Shown here: positions 18,469 through 27,187 of the stretch, piece by piece
Numbering within the stretch: position 1 is the stretch's first letter
How the letters are laid out: each line of letters begins with the position of its first letter
NCBI GenBank assembly: GCA_001004105.1
Contig: LCQK01000001.1
Coordinates: forward strand, 1-38,927
From: Candidatus Jorgensenbacteria bacterium GW2011_GWB1_50_10
GTDB lineage: Bacteria; Patescibacteriota; Minisyncoccia; UBA6257; GWB1-50-10
Length of the DNA: 38,927 bases
Direction: 5' to 3'
The notes under the pieces: model-generated
The model's input: only the letters and a program-made list of their open reading frames with translations
Told to the model about the DNA's origin: nothing
The model's database searches: none
Translations under genes and position numbers: made by a program

Positions 18469-19689
18469 ATGGATAAGGAGATAAGTAAATTAATAAACAA
18501 GGAACTGGCGCGCCAGAACGGAACGATTAATCTGATTGCTTCGGAAAATTATCCCTCCAAAGAAGTACTGGAGGCGCTCGGCTCGGTTTTTACCTCCAAG
18601 TATGCCGAGGGCTACCCGGGCCGCCGCTACTACGCCGGGAATAGCATCTCCGATGAAATTGAAGAACTCGCCAAAAAACGGGCGCTAAAACTCTACAACC
18701 TGCAACCTGCGAATTGGTCGGTTAACGTCCAGCCCTATTCCGGCAGTCCAGCCAACCTCGCCGTCTATTTTGCGCTCGTCCCGCCGGGCGGAAAAATCAT
18801 GGGGCTACGGCTGGATATGGGCGGCCACCTCACCCACGGCCACCGGGTGAGCGCCACGGGCAAACTCTGGACCCAAGTTCCCTACGGCGTGGATTCCAAA
18901 ACCGAAAAAATTGATTACGAGGCGCTTCTTAAAATGGCCAAGCGCGAGCGGCCGAATATTATTGTCGCCGGTTTCACGGCTTATCCCCGGAAAATTAACT
19001 TCCAAAAATTCGGAGAAATCGCCTCAAGCGCCGGGGCCCTGCTCATGGCGGACGTTGCCCACATTGCCGGCCTCATTGCCGCAGGCGTTCACCCTTCGCC
19101 CTTCCCTTACGCCGACGTTGTCACGACCACGACCCACAAAACGCTCCGCGGACCGCGGGCGGCTTTGATTTTCTCCAAAAAGAAGTGGAGCGAGGCGATT
19201 GACAAGGCGGTTTTTCCGGGCCTCCAGGGCGGCCCGCACTTAAACCAAATCGCCGCCACAGCCGTGGCCCTTAAAGAGGCTAAAAGCGCGGATTTCAAAA
19301 AATACGCAAGACAAATATTAAGAAACGCCAAGGCGCTTGCCGCCGAATTGAAACGCCTCGGCTGGCGCATCGTCTCAGGCGGCACCGAGAACCACCTGAT
19401 TCTGGTTGATGTCGCGCGCCGCGGCTTGAGCGGCAAATCTGCAAGCGATTTACTGGAAGGAGCGGGCATTATCGTCAATAAAAACACCATTCCGTATGAC
19501 AAGCGCCTGCCAACCGACCCCTCGGGACTCAGAATCGGCACCCCAGCCATGACCACCCGCGGCATGAAAGAAAGGGAAATGATAAAAATCGCCGAACTCA
19601 TTGATGCCGTACTCCTGAACAAGAAACCCTTTGCCGAAATCAGAAAAGAAGTCCTGGAACTCTCCAAAAAATTCCCCCTTCCCTACTAA
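18469..19689 (+). CDS. glyA: Serine hydroxymethyltransferase
   Basis: NLIASENYPSKEVLEALGSVFTSKYAEGYPGRRYYAG; DVVTTTTHKTLRGPRAALIF. Confidence 0.97.
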   Translation: MDKEISKLINKELARQNGTINLIASENYPSKEVLEALGSVFTSKYAEGYPGRRYYAGNSISDEIEELAKKRALKLYNLQPANWSVNVQPYSGSPANLAVYFALVPPGGKIMGLRLDMGGHLTHGHRVSATGKLWTQVPYGVDSKTEKIDYEALLKMAKRERPNIIVAGFTAYPRKINFQKFGEIASSAGALLMADVAHIAGLIAAGVHPSPFPYADVVTTTTHKTLRGPRAALIFSKKKWSEAIDKAVFPGLQGGPHLNQIAATAVALKEAKSADFKKYARQILRNAKALAAELKRLGWRIVSGGTENHLILVDVARRGLSGKSASDLLEGAGIIVNKNTIPYDKRLPTDPSGLRIGTPAMTTRGMKEREMIKIAELIDAVLLNKKPFAEIRKEVLELSKKFPLPY

Positions 19690-19707
19690 GGGGTCTAGTT
19701 TCCAAAA

Positions 19708-20490
19708 ATGGTTATTGACGGTAAAAAAATCGCGGAAGAGATTTTGGGCGACCTGAAAACCAGACCCCGCCCAGCGAAGTTTTTAGCCGCCGTTTTGGTT
19801 GGCGACGAGCCAGCGATGGTCAGTTTCGTGAAACAGAAAGAAAAAATCGCGCGTGTTTTGAGCGTTGATTTCAGAATTCGGCGATTACCCGAAAATATTA
19901 AAGAAAGTGATCTGCGCACGGAGGTCTTAAAGGTTGCCGGCGATAAAAACTGCGGCGGCTTAATCCTCCAACTGCCGCTCCCGGAAAATGTAAATCGCGG
20001 CGAGATTATTAAAATCATTCCGCCGGAAAAAGACATTGATAATCTAAGCGGAAAATCCTCTGTCTCATCGCCCGCTGTCGGAGTCGTAGAAACAATAATT
20101 CAAAATTTAAAATTCAAAATTCAAAATTCCCGCGTAGCGGTAGTGGGCTTAGGTTTTTTAATCGGTAAACCGGTCGCCGAATGGCTCAAAGGTAAGTGCT
20201 CCGAACTCTACTCATTAGATAGCAGTAATGATTTGGGAATTTTAAAACAAGCGGATCTGGTAATCTCCGGCGTGGGCAAAGCCGGATTTATAAAACCGGA
20301 AATACTAAAAGATGGCGCGACTGTTATTGATTTCGGCTACGATTTCAAAGATGGAAAAATCTCCGGCGACTTCGACGCCGATTCTACAACCTATAACCTA
20401 CAACCTATAACCTATACACCAACGCCGGGCGGCACCGGCCCGATATTAGTGGCCAAACTCTTCGAAAATTTCTATAAGTTAAATTCTTAA
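19708..20490 (+). CDS. folD: FolD bifunctional methylenetetrahydrofolate dehydrogenase/cyclohydrolase
   Basis: GLILQLPLPENV, PPEKDIDNLS, VVGLGFLIGKPVAEWL, TPTPGGTGPILVAKL. Confidence 0.92.
   Translation: MVIDGKKIAEEILGDLKTRPRPAKFLAAVLVGDEPAMVSFVKQKEKIARVLSVDFRIRRLPENIKESDLRTEVLKVAGDKNCGGLILQLPLPENVNRGEIIKIIPPEKDIDNLSGKSSVSSPAVGVVETIIQNLKFKIQNSRVAVVGLGFLIGKPVAEWLKGKCSELYSLDSSNDLGILKQADLVISGVGKAGFIKPEILKDGATVIDFGYDFKDGKISGDFDADSTTYNLQPITYTPTPGGTGPILVAKLFENFYKLNS
20099..20129 (+). repeat. Heptanucleotide repeat tract in folD
   Basis: TTCAAAA TTTAAAA TTCAAAA TTCAAAA TTC. Confidence 0.9.
20384..20415 (+). repeat. Heptanucleotide repeat tract in folD
   Basis: C TACAACC TATAACC TACAACC TATAACC TAT. 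Confidence 0.92.
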
Positions 20491-20509
20491 AGTTGTTGCT
20501 AAAACTTCA

Positions 20510-20533
20510 GGTGGTATACTTAAGTATACCACC
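20510..20533. terminator. Bidirectional terminator/palindrome between convergent folD and recA
   Basis: Perfect 24-bp palindrome GGTGGTATACTTAAGTATACCACC. Confidence 0.65.
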
Positions 20534-20570
20534 CCTGATTTATAATAATCTTCTTACTTTTTAGGGGGTT

Positions 20571-21578
20571 TTATTTTATAGCTTCCAACGTTTTCTTTTT
20601 AATCGCTTCCAGGTTTTTTTTGTCTTCTTTCAATTTCTCGCGGGCGTTGTCAAAACCGACGCCCAATTTCTCGCCTTCGAACGTGTAGCTTGAACCGGAT
20701 TTGGCGACAACGCCGTGCTTTACGGCCATATTCAAAACGTCGGCTTCGTAGGAAATGCCCTCGCCGTACATGATGTCAAACTCGGCGATTTTAAAGGGCG
20801 GCGCCACCTTGTTTTTGACCACCTTGGCTTTGACGCGATTGCCGACCACTTCCTCGCCTTTCTTAATCTGGGCCACCCGCCGGATGTCAATGCGGAGCGA
20901 TGCGTAAAACTTCAAGGCCAAACCGCCGGTTGTCGTCTCGGGATTCCCCCACACGATGCCGATCTTCTGGCGGATTTGGTTGATGAAAATAATAATGGTT
21001 TTGCTCTTGTCAGCGATGGCGGTCAATTTCCGCAGGGCCTGGCTCATCAGCCGGGCCTGGGCTCCCATGTGATGGGCGCCCATCTCTCCTTCAATCTCGG
21101 CTTTGGGTGTGAGCGCCGCGACGGAGTCCACAACAACGATTTGAATCACGCCCGATCGCACCAAGCTTTCCAAGATGTTCAACGCCTCTTCGCCGTTGTC
21201 CGGCTGGGAAATTATCAAATCGTTGATTTTCACACCGATGTTTTTGGCGTATTCCGGGTCCAGAGCGTGCTCGGCGTCGATAAAAGCCGCCCTGCCGCCC
21301 AGGCGCTGAACTTCGGCAATCGCATGAAGAGCGAGGGTAGTTTTCCCTGAGGACTCGGGCCCGAATATCTCAATCACCCGTCCCTTCGGCAAGCCGCCAA
21401 CGCCCAAAGCGATATCCAAAGAAAACGAACCGGAAGGAATGGTTTCAACTTTCATCCGACTGCCTTCGGAGAGCGTCATTACAGCGCCTTCGCCGAAACG
21501 GCTCTTTAGCGATTCCATGAGCGCCTCGAGGGATTCGCCTTCTTCTTTGCCGCTGGGAACAGATTTTTTAGTAGCCAT
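20571..21578 (-). CDS. recA: Recombinase RecA
   Basis: [41 protein letters not shown]. Confidence 0.98.
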   Translation of the reverse strand: MATKKSVPSGKEEGESLEALMESLKSRFGEGAVMTLSEGSRMKVETIPSGSFSLDIALGVGGLPKGRVIEIFGPESSGKTTLALHAIAEVQRLGGRAAFIDAEHALDPEYAKNIGVKINDLIISQPDNGEEALNILESLVRSGVIQIVVVDSVAALTPKAEIEGEMGAHHMGAQARLMSQALRKLTAIADKSKTIIIFINQIRQKIGIVWGNPETTTGGLALKFYASLRIDIRRVAQIKKGEEVVGNRVKAKVVKNKVAPPFKIAEFDIMYGEGISYEADVLNMAVKHGVVAKSGSSYTFEGEKLGVGFDNAREKLKEDKKNLEAIKKKTLEAIK

Positions 21579-22238
21579 TTATTGGGTTTCGGTTTGAACG
21601 ACGGGTTGATAGAAAATTTGTTTGGTCAGGGTTTGTTCTTTACCCAGCGCTTTTTTGAAAGTGAAAACAAAAGTGTTGAATCCTTCCTGAAGTTCAACGT
21701 TTTTTTCAAAATTACCATTCTCGTCGGGATAAATCCGCTCGCCGTTTACGGAAAGGGCGTAAACCGAATCAATTCTTCCTTCCAAAGTAAAATTTCTGCC
21801 GCCGACAATCGTTGAATCTTCGCGGGGATTCATCAATTCTAACGCCTTGCCCGAAGAAAATAAAGGCAGCCGGAGAAAAAGAAAAGCCGCGAGGGCAACG
21901 ATTAAAATCCCCAAAAGAACGAACTTGACGTTAATTTTGGGAAGAGCGAAACGGTTCTTGGGAAATTCGTCGCCTCTCCCTGCCCGTTTTATCAAGTCGT
22001 TGTCTTTCAAGTACTCGGCCCAGAGCGCTTCGCCGTCCAATCCCAGAACTTCGGCGATTTTCAAAAGATAGCCGCGGACGTAGGGTTCGGCAGGCAGGGA
22101 ATCGAATTTTTCTTCAACGAGCGATTCCAAAAAACGGTCGGAGACACCGGAAAGGGCCGCCAACTTTTCCGTCGTGAGTCCCTGGGCTTTAATCGCCTGG
22201 ACAAGGATGCTTGAGAAATTTTTTGCCTCGTGCTCCAC
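21579..22238 (-). CDS. RodZ-like HTH + TM protein (GTG start likely)
   Basis: HTH (LTTEKLAALSGVSDRFLESLVEEKFDSLPAEPYVRGYLLKIAEVLGLD), TM, extracytoplasmic beta domain; upstream part of the ORF overlaps ftsK. Confidence 0.75.
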   Translation of the reverse strand: MEHEAKNFSSILVQAIKAQGLTTEKLAALSGVSDRFLESLVEEKFDSLPAEPYVRGYLLKIAEVLGLDGEALWAEYLKDNDLIKRAGRGDEFPKNRFALPKINVKFVLLGILIVALAAFLFLRLPLFSSGKALELMNPREDSTIVGGRNFTLEGRIDSVYALSVNGERIYPDENGNFEKNVELQEGFNTFVFTFKKALGKEQTLTKQIFYQPVVQTETQ

Positions 22239-22245
22239 GGCTATG

Positions 22246-24303
22246 TTAAAAAACTTCCCTCGGTCTCGCGCCCTCGCCCGGGCCGACCACGCCGCGTTCT
22301 TCCATAATATCCAGAAGCCGGGCCGCCCGCGCGTAGCCCACCCGGAGCCGCCGCTGTAAGAGCGAGGCCGAAGCCTTTTTGGCGGAGCGCACAAGTTCCA
22401 CTGCTTCGCTGTAGAGTTCGTCGTCGTCCCCGCTTTCGTAATCTTCAAAATCCGGCATGATGCCGTTTACCCCGCCGTTTCCCATTTCAAAAGAGGGTGA
22501 ATCCTCTTCAACTTCCGCTTTGTTGTTCTCTTTAATAAACGAAGCGACTTTCTTCACTTCTTCTTCAGAAACGTAGGCGCCCTGGATGCGCCGGGGCTTG
22601 GAAAGCTCGGCCGAGACGAAAAGCAGGTCGCCCGAACCCAAGAGCTTTTCCGCACCGGCGTTGTCAAGAATCGTTCGGGAATCCACCTGACTTGCCACTT
22701 GGAGCGCCACCCGGGAAGTGATATTCGCCTTAATGAGACCGGTAATCACTTCTACCGACGGCCGCTGAGTAGAGACGACGAGATGAAGGCCGGTTGCTCG
22801 CGACATCTGCGCGAGCCGGATGATGGAACCTTCCACTTCTCGGCCGAAAGAAGCCATAAGGTCGGCGAGTTCATCTATTACTATAAGAAGGTAAGGCAGT
22901 TTTTCGGAGCCGCTGTTGTAACTTTTGATGTCTCGGGCGCCGGCCTGGAGGAGCAGTTCGTAGCGCCGGTCCATTTCGGAAACGACCCACCGCAAGACGC
23001 CCAATGCTTTCTTGTTGTCGGTGATGACGGGCGAAAGGAGATGAGGAATGCCGTCGTAAACCGAGAGTTCCACCCGCTTCGGGTCAATCATGATGAGCTT
23101 CAGCATCTCCGGGGAATTTTTATAAAGAAGAGAGATGATGAGCGAGTGAATTAAGATGGATTTGCCCGAACCGGTCGCGCCGGCAACCAAAAGGTGCGGC
23201 ATTTTGTCGATGTCAACGAAAATCGGCTCGCCCGAAACATTGCGGCCCAAAATAAAAGTGAGAGGCGCGGATTTCTGAAAATCTGGATAAAGAATTAAAC
23301 TTCCTAACCGGACAAGAGCGGCGGCTTTGTTCGGCACCTCAATGCCGACCAAAGATTTGCCGGGAATGGGCGCCTCAATCCGCACCGGGTGGGCCGCCAA
23401 AGTGAGAGCCAGGTCCTGGTGGAGAGCAGTAAGCCGCGAGAGTTTCACGCCTTCGGCGGGTTTTAAGGTATAACGCGTTACCGTCGGCCCCACGTTAATT
23501 TCCCCCATTTCCACCGGAATGCCGAAGCCATCCAGAGTTCGCTTGATAATATTCGCGTTCGCCCGCAGATCGCCGATTGTTGGTTTCTCCAAAGTTGAGG
23601 ACAGTAAACTGAGCGGCGGCGGCACGTAATTTTTTATTAACGCCCTCCGGGCGAGGATTTTCGGTAGGGATTTGCCGCCGGATTCCATTTTAATCACGGT
23701 TTTTAAAACCTCGTCGTATCTCGGTTCTTTTTCCACTTCGTCAATTTCTCCCTTCATCGGTTCTTCCGGCGGCGCGACAAAAGCCTCATCGCCTCCTTCA
23801 ACTATTTGTTTCTCCCGCTGCCGGAATTTAATCGGCTTATTCAAGACAACGAGGAAAGAAACCAGAAGAACGGTGAGTGTGATGACGAGCGAGGCGGTCG
23901 TCCCAAAAGGATTCTGGAGAGCGCCGACGAGTTCGCCGGCGAGTCCGCCTGCCCCTGGTGAAACAATATCAATGAATCCCAAGCCCGAGGCCACGAATAA
24001 GAGGCCCGCGATGATGGTGAGGCCGAAGATACGCCGCCGCTCGGATTGGATGAAAGAAAAAGCGAGCATCAAAAAAACCAGAGGTAAGAGGTAATAACCC
24101 CAGCCGAGAACCTTGTCAAAGAAAGAATAAAAGCCGCCGCCCAAAGGGCCGGCTTGGCCCGTGCCCGCTAAAATGAAGAGCACGGCCACTCCCAAAAAAG
24201 CGACGAGCCAGACGCTTTTTTTGACGTCCGGATGAAGCTGTATTTCCTCCCTCTCGGTTTCCCGTTCCTCTCCTTGCCTTTCCTTTTTCTTTTTGCGGGC
24301 CAT
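22246..24303 (-). CDS. ftsK: DNA translocase FtsK
   Basis: N-terminal TMs; LLVAGATGSGKSILIHSLI; IVIDELADLMASFGREVEGSIIRLAQMSRATGLHLVVSTQRP; C-terminal winged helix. Confidence 0.96.
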   Translation of the reverse strand: MARKKKKERQGEERETEREEIQLHPDVKKSVWLVAFLGVAVLFILAGTGQAGPLGGGFYSFFDKVLGWGYYLLPLVFLMLAFSFIQSERRRIFGLTIIAGLLFVASGLGFIDIVSPGAGGLAGELVGALQNPFGTTASLVITLTVLLVSFLVVLNKPIKFRQREKQIVEGGDEAFVAPPEEPMKGEIDEVEKEPRYDEVLKTVIKMESGGKSLPKILARRALIKNYVPPPLSLLSSTLEKPTIGDLRANANIIKRTLDGFGIPVEMGEINVGPTVTRYTLKPAEGVKLSRLTALHQDLALTLAAHPVRIEAPIPGKSLVGIEVPNKAAALVRLGSLILYPDFQKSAPLTFILGRNVSGEPIFVDIDKMPHLLVAGATGSGKSILIHSLIISLLYKNSPEMLKLIMIDPKRVELSVYDGIPHLLSPVITDNKKALGVLRWVVSEMDRRYELLLQAGARDIKSYNSGSEKLPYLLIVIDELADLMASFGREVEGSIIRLAQMSRATGLHLVVSTQRPSVEVITGLIKANITSRVALQVASQVDSRTILDNAGAEKLLGSGDLLFVSAELSKPRRIQGAYVSEEEVKKVASFIKENNKAEVEEDSPSFEMGNGGVNGIMPDFEDYESGDDDELYSEAVELVRSAKKASASLLQRRLRVGYARAARLLDIMEERGVVGPGEGARPREVF

Positions 24304-24362
24304 TGAATTCGTACCTTTATTTAAGACCAATTTCCGATGAGTTTCAATATATAATGAATAGA

Positions 24363-24752
24363 ATGAATCAGGACATCTTTAAGGCCTACGATATCCGCGG
24401 CATCTACCCCAGCGAAATTAGCGAAAAAACGGCTTTTGAGATTGGGCTGGGCCTGGGCAGATTCTTCGGTAAAGGGAGGGTTGTTGTTGCCCGCGACGGC
24501 CGCCGCGGCTCACCGAAGCTTTACCAAGCGGTCATTAAAGGACTAAAAACCAACAACTTACAACTTATAACAGTTGGTTTGGCGACGACGCCGATGTTCT
24601 ATTTTTTGGTGGCGAAACTGGGATGCCGCGGCGGCATAATAGTGACCGCCTCCCATAACCCTAAGGAATACAACGGATTTAAGGTCGTAGGGAAAAATGC
24701 GGAGATGATTAGTGGAAAGGAAGTATTAAGAATAATGAATAAGGAATTATGA
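24363..24752 (+). CDS. Phosphomannomutase/phosphoglucomutase, N-terminal ORF of a split gene
   Basis: MNQDIFKAYDIRGIYP...GGIIVTASHNPKEYNGFKVVG (active-site Ser loop); TGA at 24750-24752. Confidence 0.88.
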   Translation: MNQDIFKAYDIRGIYPSEISEKTAFEIGLGLGRFFGKGRVVVARDGRRGSPKLYQAVIKGLKTNNLQLITVGLATTPMFYFLVAKLGCRGGIIVTASHNPKEYNGFKVVGKNAEMISGKEVLRIMNKEL

Positions 24753-24758
24753 ATTACG
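24731..24758 (+). repeat. Heptanucleotide repeat tract at the pmm split
   Basis: GAATAAT GAATAAG GAATTAT GAATTAC. Confidence 0.9.
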
Positions 24759-25555
24759 CAAATCTCTACGTGAATTTTTTAGAAAAACAAGCGAACGTCA
24801 AAAGACAGCTGAAAGCGGTTCTGGATTGTTCGAATGGCCCCGCTGGCCTAGTGCTTAAGAAGCTTAAAATCCCCAATGCCCAATTAATAATTCTTAATTC
24901 CAAAATTGACGGCCGCTTTCCGGCTCACGGCCCGAACCCGCTTAAGGCGCGCGCGCTGGGCGACGTGAAGCGCGAAGTAAAAAAACAAAAGGCAGATTTG
25001 GGCATCGTTTTTGATGCCGACGCCGACCGGGCGGTTTTTGTCGATAATCTGGGAAGAACCGCGCCAGTCCACGCCATTGCTTACCTTTTGTCACTAAAAA
25101 CAAAACCGCCGTATGTCGGCGATTTGTACGTAGCGCAAACCCTAAAGCATCTAAAACTCCTTTCCATCCGTGAATCCCCCGTTGGCACTTATTTCGTAAA
25201 AAAAACGATGAAACGGATTGGTGCAACTCTCGCCGCTGAATTTTCCGGCCACTACTATTTCAAAGAGATGAAAAATGCCGATTCCGGAATACTCGCCGCA
25301 ATAAAAGTCATGAACACGCTCTCGGAACTGCCCTACAAAATGAGTGATTTTTGCGACTTTCTGCCGGAGTTCCATTTTAAACAATGGAACGTCCGGGCCA
25401 AGAGGATTGCCGTTAAATCACGAGTTGCAAAGGATTGGTTCCGTATCGTCCGGCCGTCAAATACCGAGCCGGTGATACGGCTCTTTCTCGGCTCCAAAGA
25501 CAAAAACGTTTTCCAAAAAGAGCTTAAATTTCTTCTTTCTCTTTCTCGGGCTTGA
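24749..25555 (+). CDS. Phosphomannomutase/phosphoglucomutase, C-terminal ORF of a split gene
   Basis: LKAVLDCSNGPAG, GIVFDADADRAVFVDNLG, EFSGHYYF, RPSNTEPVIRLF; ATGA overlap with the upstream ORF, -1 frame. Confidence 0.88.
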   Translation: MNYANLYVNFLEKQANVKRQLKAVLDCSNGPAGLVLKKLKIPNAQLIILNSKIDGRFPAHGPNPLKARALGDVKREVKKQKADLGIVFDADADRAVFVDNLGRTAPVHAIAYLLSLKTKPPYVGDLYVAQTLKHLKLLSIRESPVGTYFVKKTMKRIGATLAAEFSGHYYFKEMKNADSGILAAIKVMNTLSELPYKMSDFCDFLPEFHFKQWNVRAKRIAVKSRVAKDWFRIVRPSNTEPVIRLFLGSKDKNVFQKELKFLLSLSRA

Positions 25556-25628
25556 TTTTGATAACCTCGGCCCAAAGGAGTAAACAAAAGACGACCGCAG
25601 CCGCTATAAAACTCAATAATATTGCCAT
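25524..25628 (-). CDS. Putative 34-aa single-TM microprotein
   Basis: MAILLSFIAAAVVFCLLLWAEVIKIKPEKEKEEI; not in ORF track (below length cutoff); overlaps pmm 3' end antisense by 32 nt. Confidence 0.4.
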   Translation of the reverse strand: MAILLSFIAAAVVFCLLLWAEVIKIKPEKEKEEI

Positions 25629-25695
25629 ATTGATGCTAGCGTCGTTTAGGATAGCACAAATCTCCAAAAATCCTAAATGCTCTGTCTGTTAATAA

Positions 25696-25866
25696 CTACT
25701 TCCAGTCCTTGATTATTATTTCTCTACCTCGTTTTTCCACCAGTACTTCTTTACCAGTTTCCCACTTGAACTCGCGCACTATTTCCATTGGGAGCGTGAC
25801 GTAGTAGCTCCGGCTTACCTTTTGAATTTTCCTAATATTCTCCTCTGTTATTATCCGTCTCCCCAT
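25696..25866 (-). CDS. AbrB/SpoVT/MazE-like DNA-binding protein, 56 aa
   Basis: MGRRIITEENIRKIQKVSRSYYVTLPMEIVREFKWETGKEVLVEKRGREIIIKDWK matches the AbrB swapped-hairpin pattern; TATAAT 6 nt before the ATG; not in ORF track. Confidence 0.8.
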   Translation of the reverse strand: MGRRIITEENIRKIQKVSRSYYVTLPMEIVREFKWETGKEVLVEKRGREIIIKDWK

Positions 25867-25882
25867 AACCGCATTATACCAC

Positions 25883-25924
25883 AGTTGCCCTATATTTTAA
25901 TATAGGGCAACTCCTTTAGTTGCC
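25883..25924. promoter_or_regulatory. 30-bp palindrome over the predicted AbrB -35, plus a third half-site
   Basis: AGTTGCCCTATATT TT AATATAGGGCAACT (25883-25912), then CCTTT and AGTTGCC (25918-25924). Confidence 0.75.
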
Positions 25925-25954
25925 GGGGTTTTTATCGGTATTACGGTGTTATCA

Positions 25955-25983
25955 TTGACAATTAGCGGATAAGATTGTACTGT
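25955..25983 (+). promoter_or_regulatory. Sigma70-like promoter for the 26083 gene
   Basis: TTGACA - 17 nt - TACTGT. Confidence 0.5.
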
Positions 25984-26082
25984 TCATCACAGTTCCAAGG
26001 CGGGAGAAGAACTCTCGCCCCGCAAGAAGAACTTGTGGCCTAACAAACGGTGGTGCTGGAAGAACCAGCAGGGGGAGTGTGT

Positions 26083-26595
26083 ATGTGGAACACATCAACG
26101 AAGTTGGGTCTCGGTCTTCTGATCTTTGGCTTTGCAGCGTTGGCAGTTAGCTTGTACGTGTTCCATCCTGATCAGGTCTGGTGGGTTAGTACCGTGTTGG
26201 CCGGAGGTACCACTCTGTTGGGTACCTACGCACTGCTAGAGGGCGTGGAAATGCCCCGGCAATACAGAATCACCTTCGGAATCGTGCCAGGACAGGACTC
26301 CATCTCAGATGATCAAGTGGTGACTTTCGTGCCCAAAGCCGCCGTGGACAGATCACTCCGCTCTCTCGCAATAACGCTGGACGCGCTGTGCGATCTGGAA
26401 ATGCGGCTCTTGGAAACGAGAGTGCTTCCCGCTGAAATGAGCAAGCATTCCCGCAAACTCCGACAGGTGCGGCGTAACATGCGGACGGCGAAAAACGCCT
26501 TCTGGCGAGCTCACGCGCTTGCCAAAATCTTCGGCCACCGGACGGAAAGATCCTATAAGGATTACCTTCCCCGTAGCGGTGTCATAACCGGCTGA
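26083..26595 (+). CDS. Hypothetical two-TM protein with helical cytoplasmic domain
   Basis: SD-like GGGGGAG; MWNTSTKLGLGLLIFGFAALAVSLYVF...; start moved from 26050. Confidence 0.75.
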   Translation: MWNTSTKLGLGLLIFGFAALAVSLYVFHPDQVWWVSTVLAGGTTLLGTYALLEGVEMPRQYRITFGIVPGQDSISDDQVVTFVPKAAVDRSLRSLAITLDALCDLEMRLLETRVLPAEMSKHSRKLRQVRRNMRTAKNAFWRAHALAKIFGHRTERSYKDYLPRSGVITG

Positions 26596-26604
26596 AACAT
26601 AGCC

Positions 26605-26639
26605 CAAGGCCGAGTGAGTATCGTGCTCACTCGGCCTTG
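26605..26639 (+). terminator. Intrinsic terminator
   Basis: CAAGGCCGAGTGAG TATCGTG CTCACTCGGCCTTG then CTGTTTTT. Confidence 0.8.
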
Positions 26640-26692
26640 CTGTTTTTATAAGGAGGTGGTTTTATCTGAAAAGACCTTACCGAGAGGATCTT

Positions 26693-26977
26693 ATGCGATT
26701 GGACTGGGTTACCATATACGGCGCGGTATCTCTCGTCAGTATGGCGAGTGCGATTGGCTTGGCCTGGCCAACTGTGAAAGCGCTGAACCATGGCGACGAC
26801 GACAAAGGGTTGCCGCTTGCGGCTCTTTCCCTACTGCTTGTTCTTTTCGCTATTGTCGTCGGCGACATCGGCATCGCCCACATGGCCGACCCAGTGGACT
26901 TGTGGCCGGACTCGGCAACCGACCTCATCCCGCCGCCGATGCCCGCGTCTCAACCAACCCCCGTGGTCCGGGCGTGA
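26693..26977 (+). CDS. Hypothetical small membrane protein with Pro-rich tail
   Basis: SD-like AGAGGA; MRLDWVTIYGAVSLVSMASAIGLAWPTVKAL..., three hydrophobic segments; followed by a terminator. Confidence 0.7.
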   Translation: MRLDWVTIYGAVSLVSMASAIGLAWPTVKALNHGDDDKGLPLAALSLLLVLFAIVVGDIGIAHMADPVDLWPDSATDLIPPPMPASQPTPVVRA

Positions 26978-26998
26978 AAACCCTCCTACCTGCGCCAG

Positions 26999-27023
26999 AA
27001 CCGGCTTCCCCAAGAAGCCGGTT
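26999..27023 (+). terminator. Intrinsic terminator
   Basis: AACCGGCTTC CCCAA GAAGCCGGTT then TTTGCTGTTTTT. Confidence 0.8.
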
Positions 27024-27035
27024 TTTGCTGTTTTT

Positions 27036-27098
27036 ACCGAAAAACCATGAAAATCAGGAAAACCTGATTTTATTGAAAAACTTGAAAAACCTGAAAAA
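27036..27098 (+). repeat. Nonanucleotide (9-nt) degenerate repeat array, about 7 units
   Basis: ACCGAAAAA CCATGAAAA TCAGGAAAA CCTGATTTT ATTGAAAAA CTTGAAAAA CCTGAAAAA. Confidence 0.75.
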
Positions 27099-27103
27099 CC
27101 CGA

Positions 27104-27187
27104 TAGTGCGATGAAACCTACATTTTTCATTTTTGAGCATTTTCCTGTCGCAAAACGGACAAGCTGGTAGTGCGATGAAACCTACAT
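27104..27187 (+). repeat. Pair of 20-nt direct repeats separated by 44 nt
   Basis: TAGTGCGATGAAACCTACAT at 27104-27123 and 27168-27187. Confidence 0.9.

Noticed and set aside
26614-27114. 166-aa plus-strand ORF
   Set aside because: Runs out of frame across the better-supported 26693-26977 gene and its terminator.
26831-27130. GFSGFSSFS-containing minus-strand ORF
   Set aside because: Reflects the 9-nt repeat array and terminator hairpin read on the minus strand; no start signal.
27104-27187. CRISPR array
   Set aside because: Only two 20-nt repeats with a 44-nt gap, no third unit, no cas genes.
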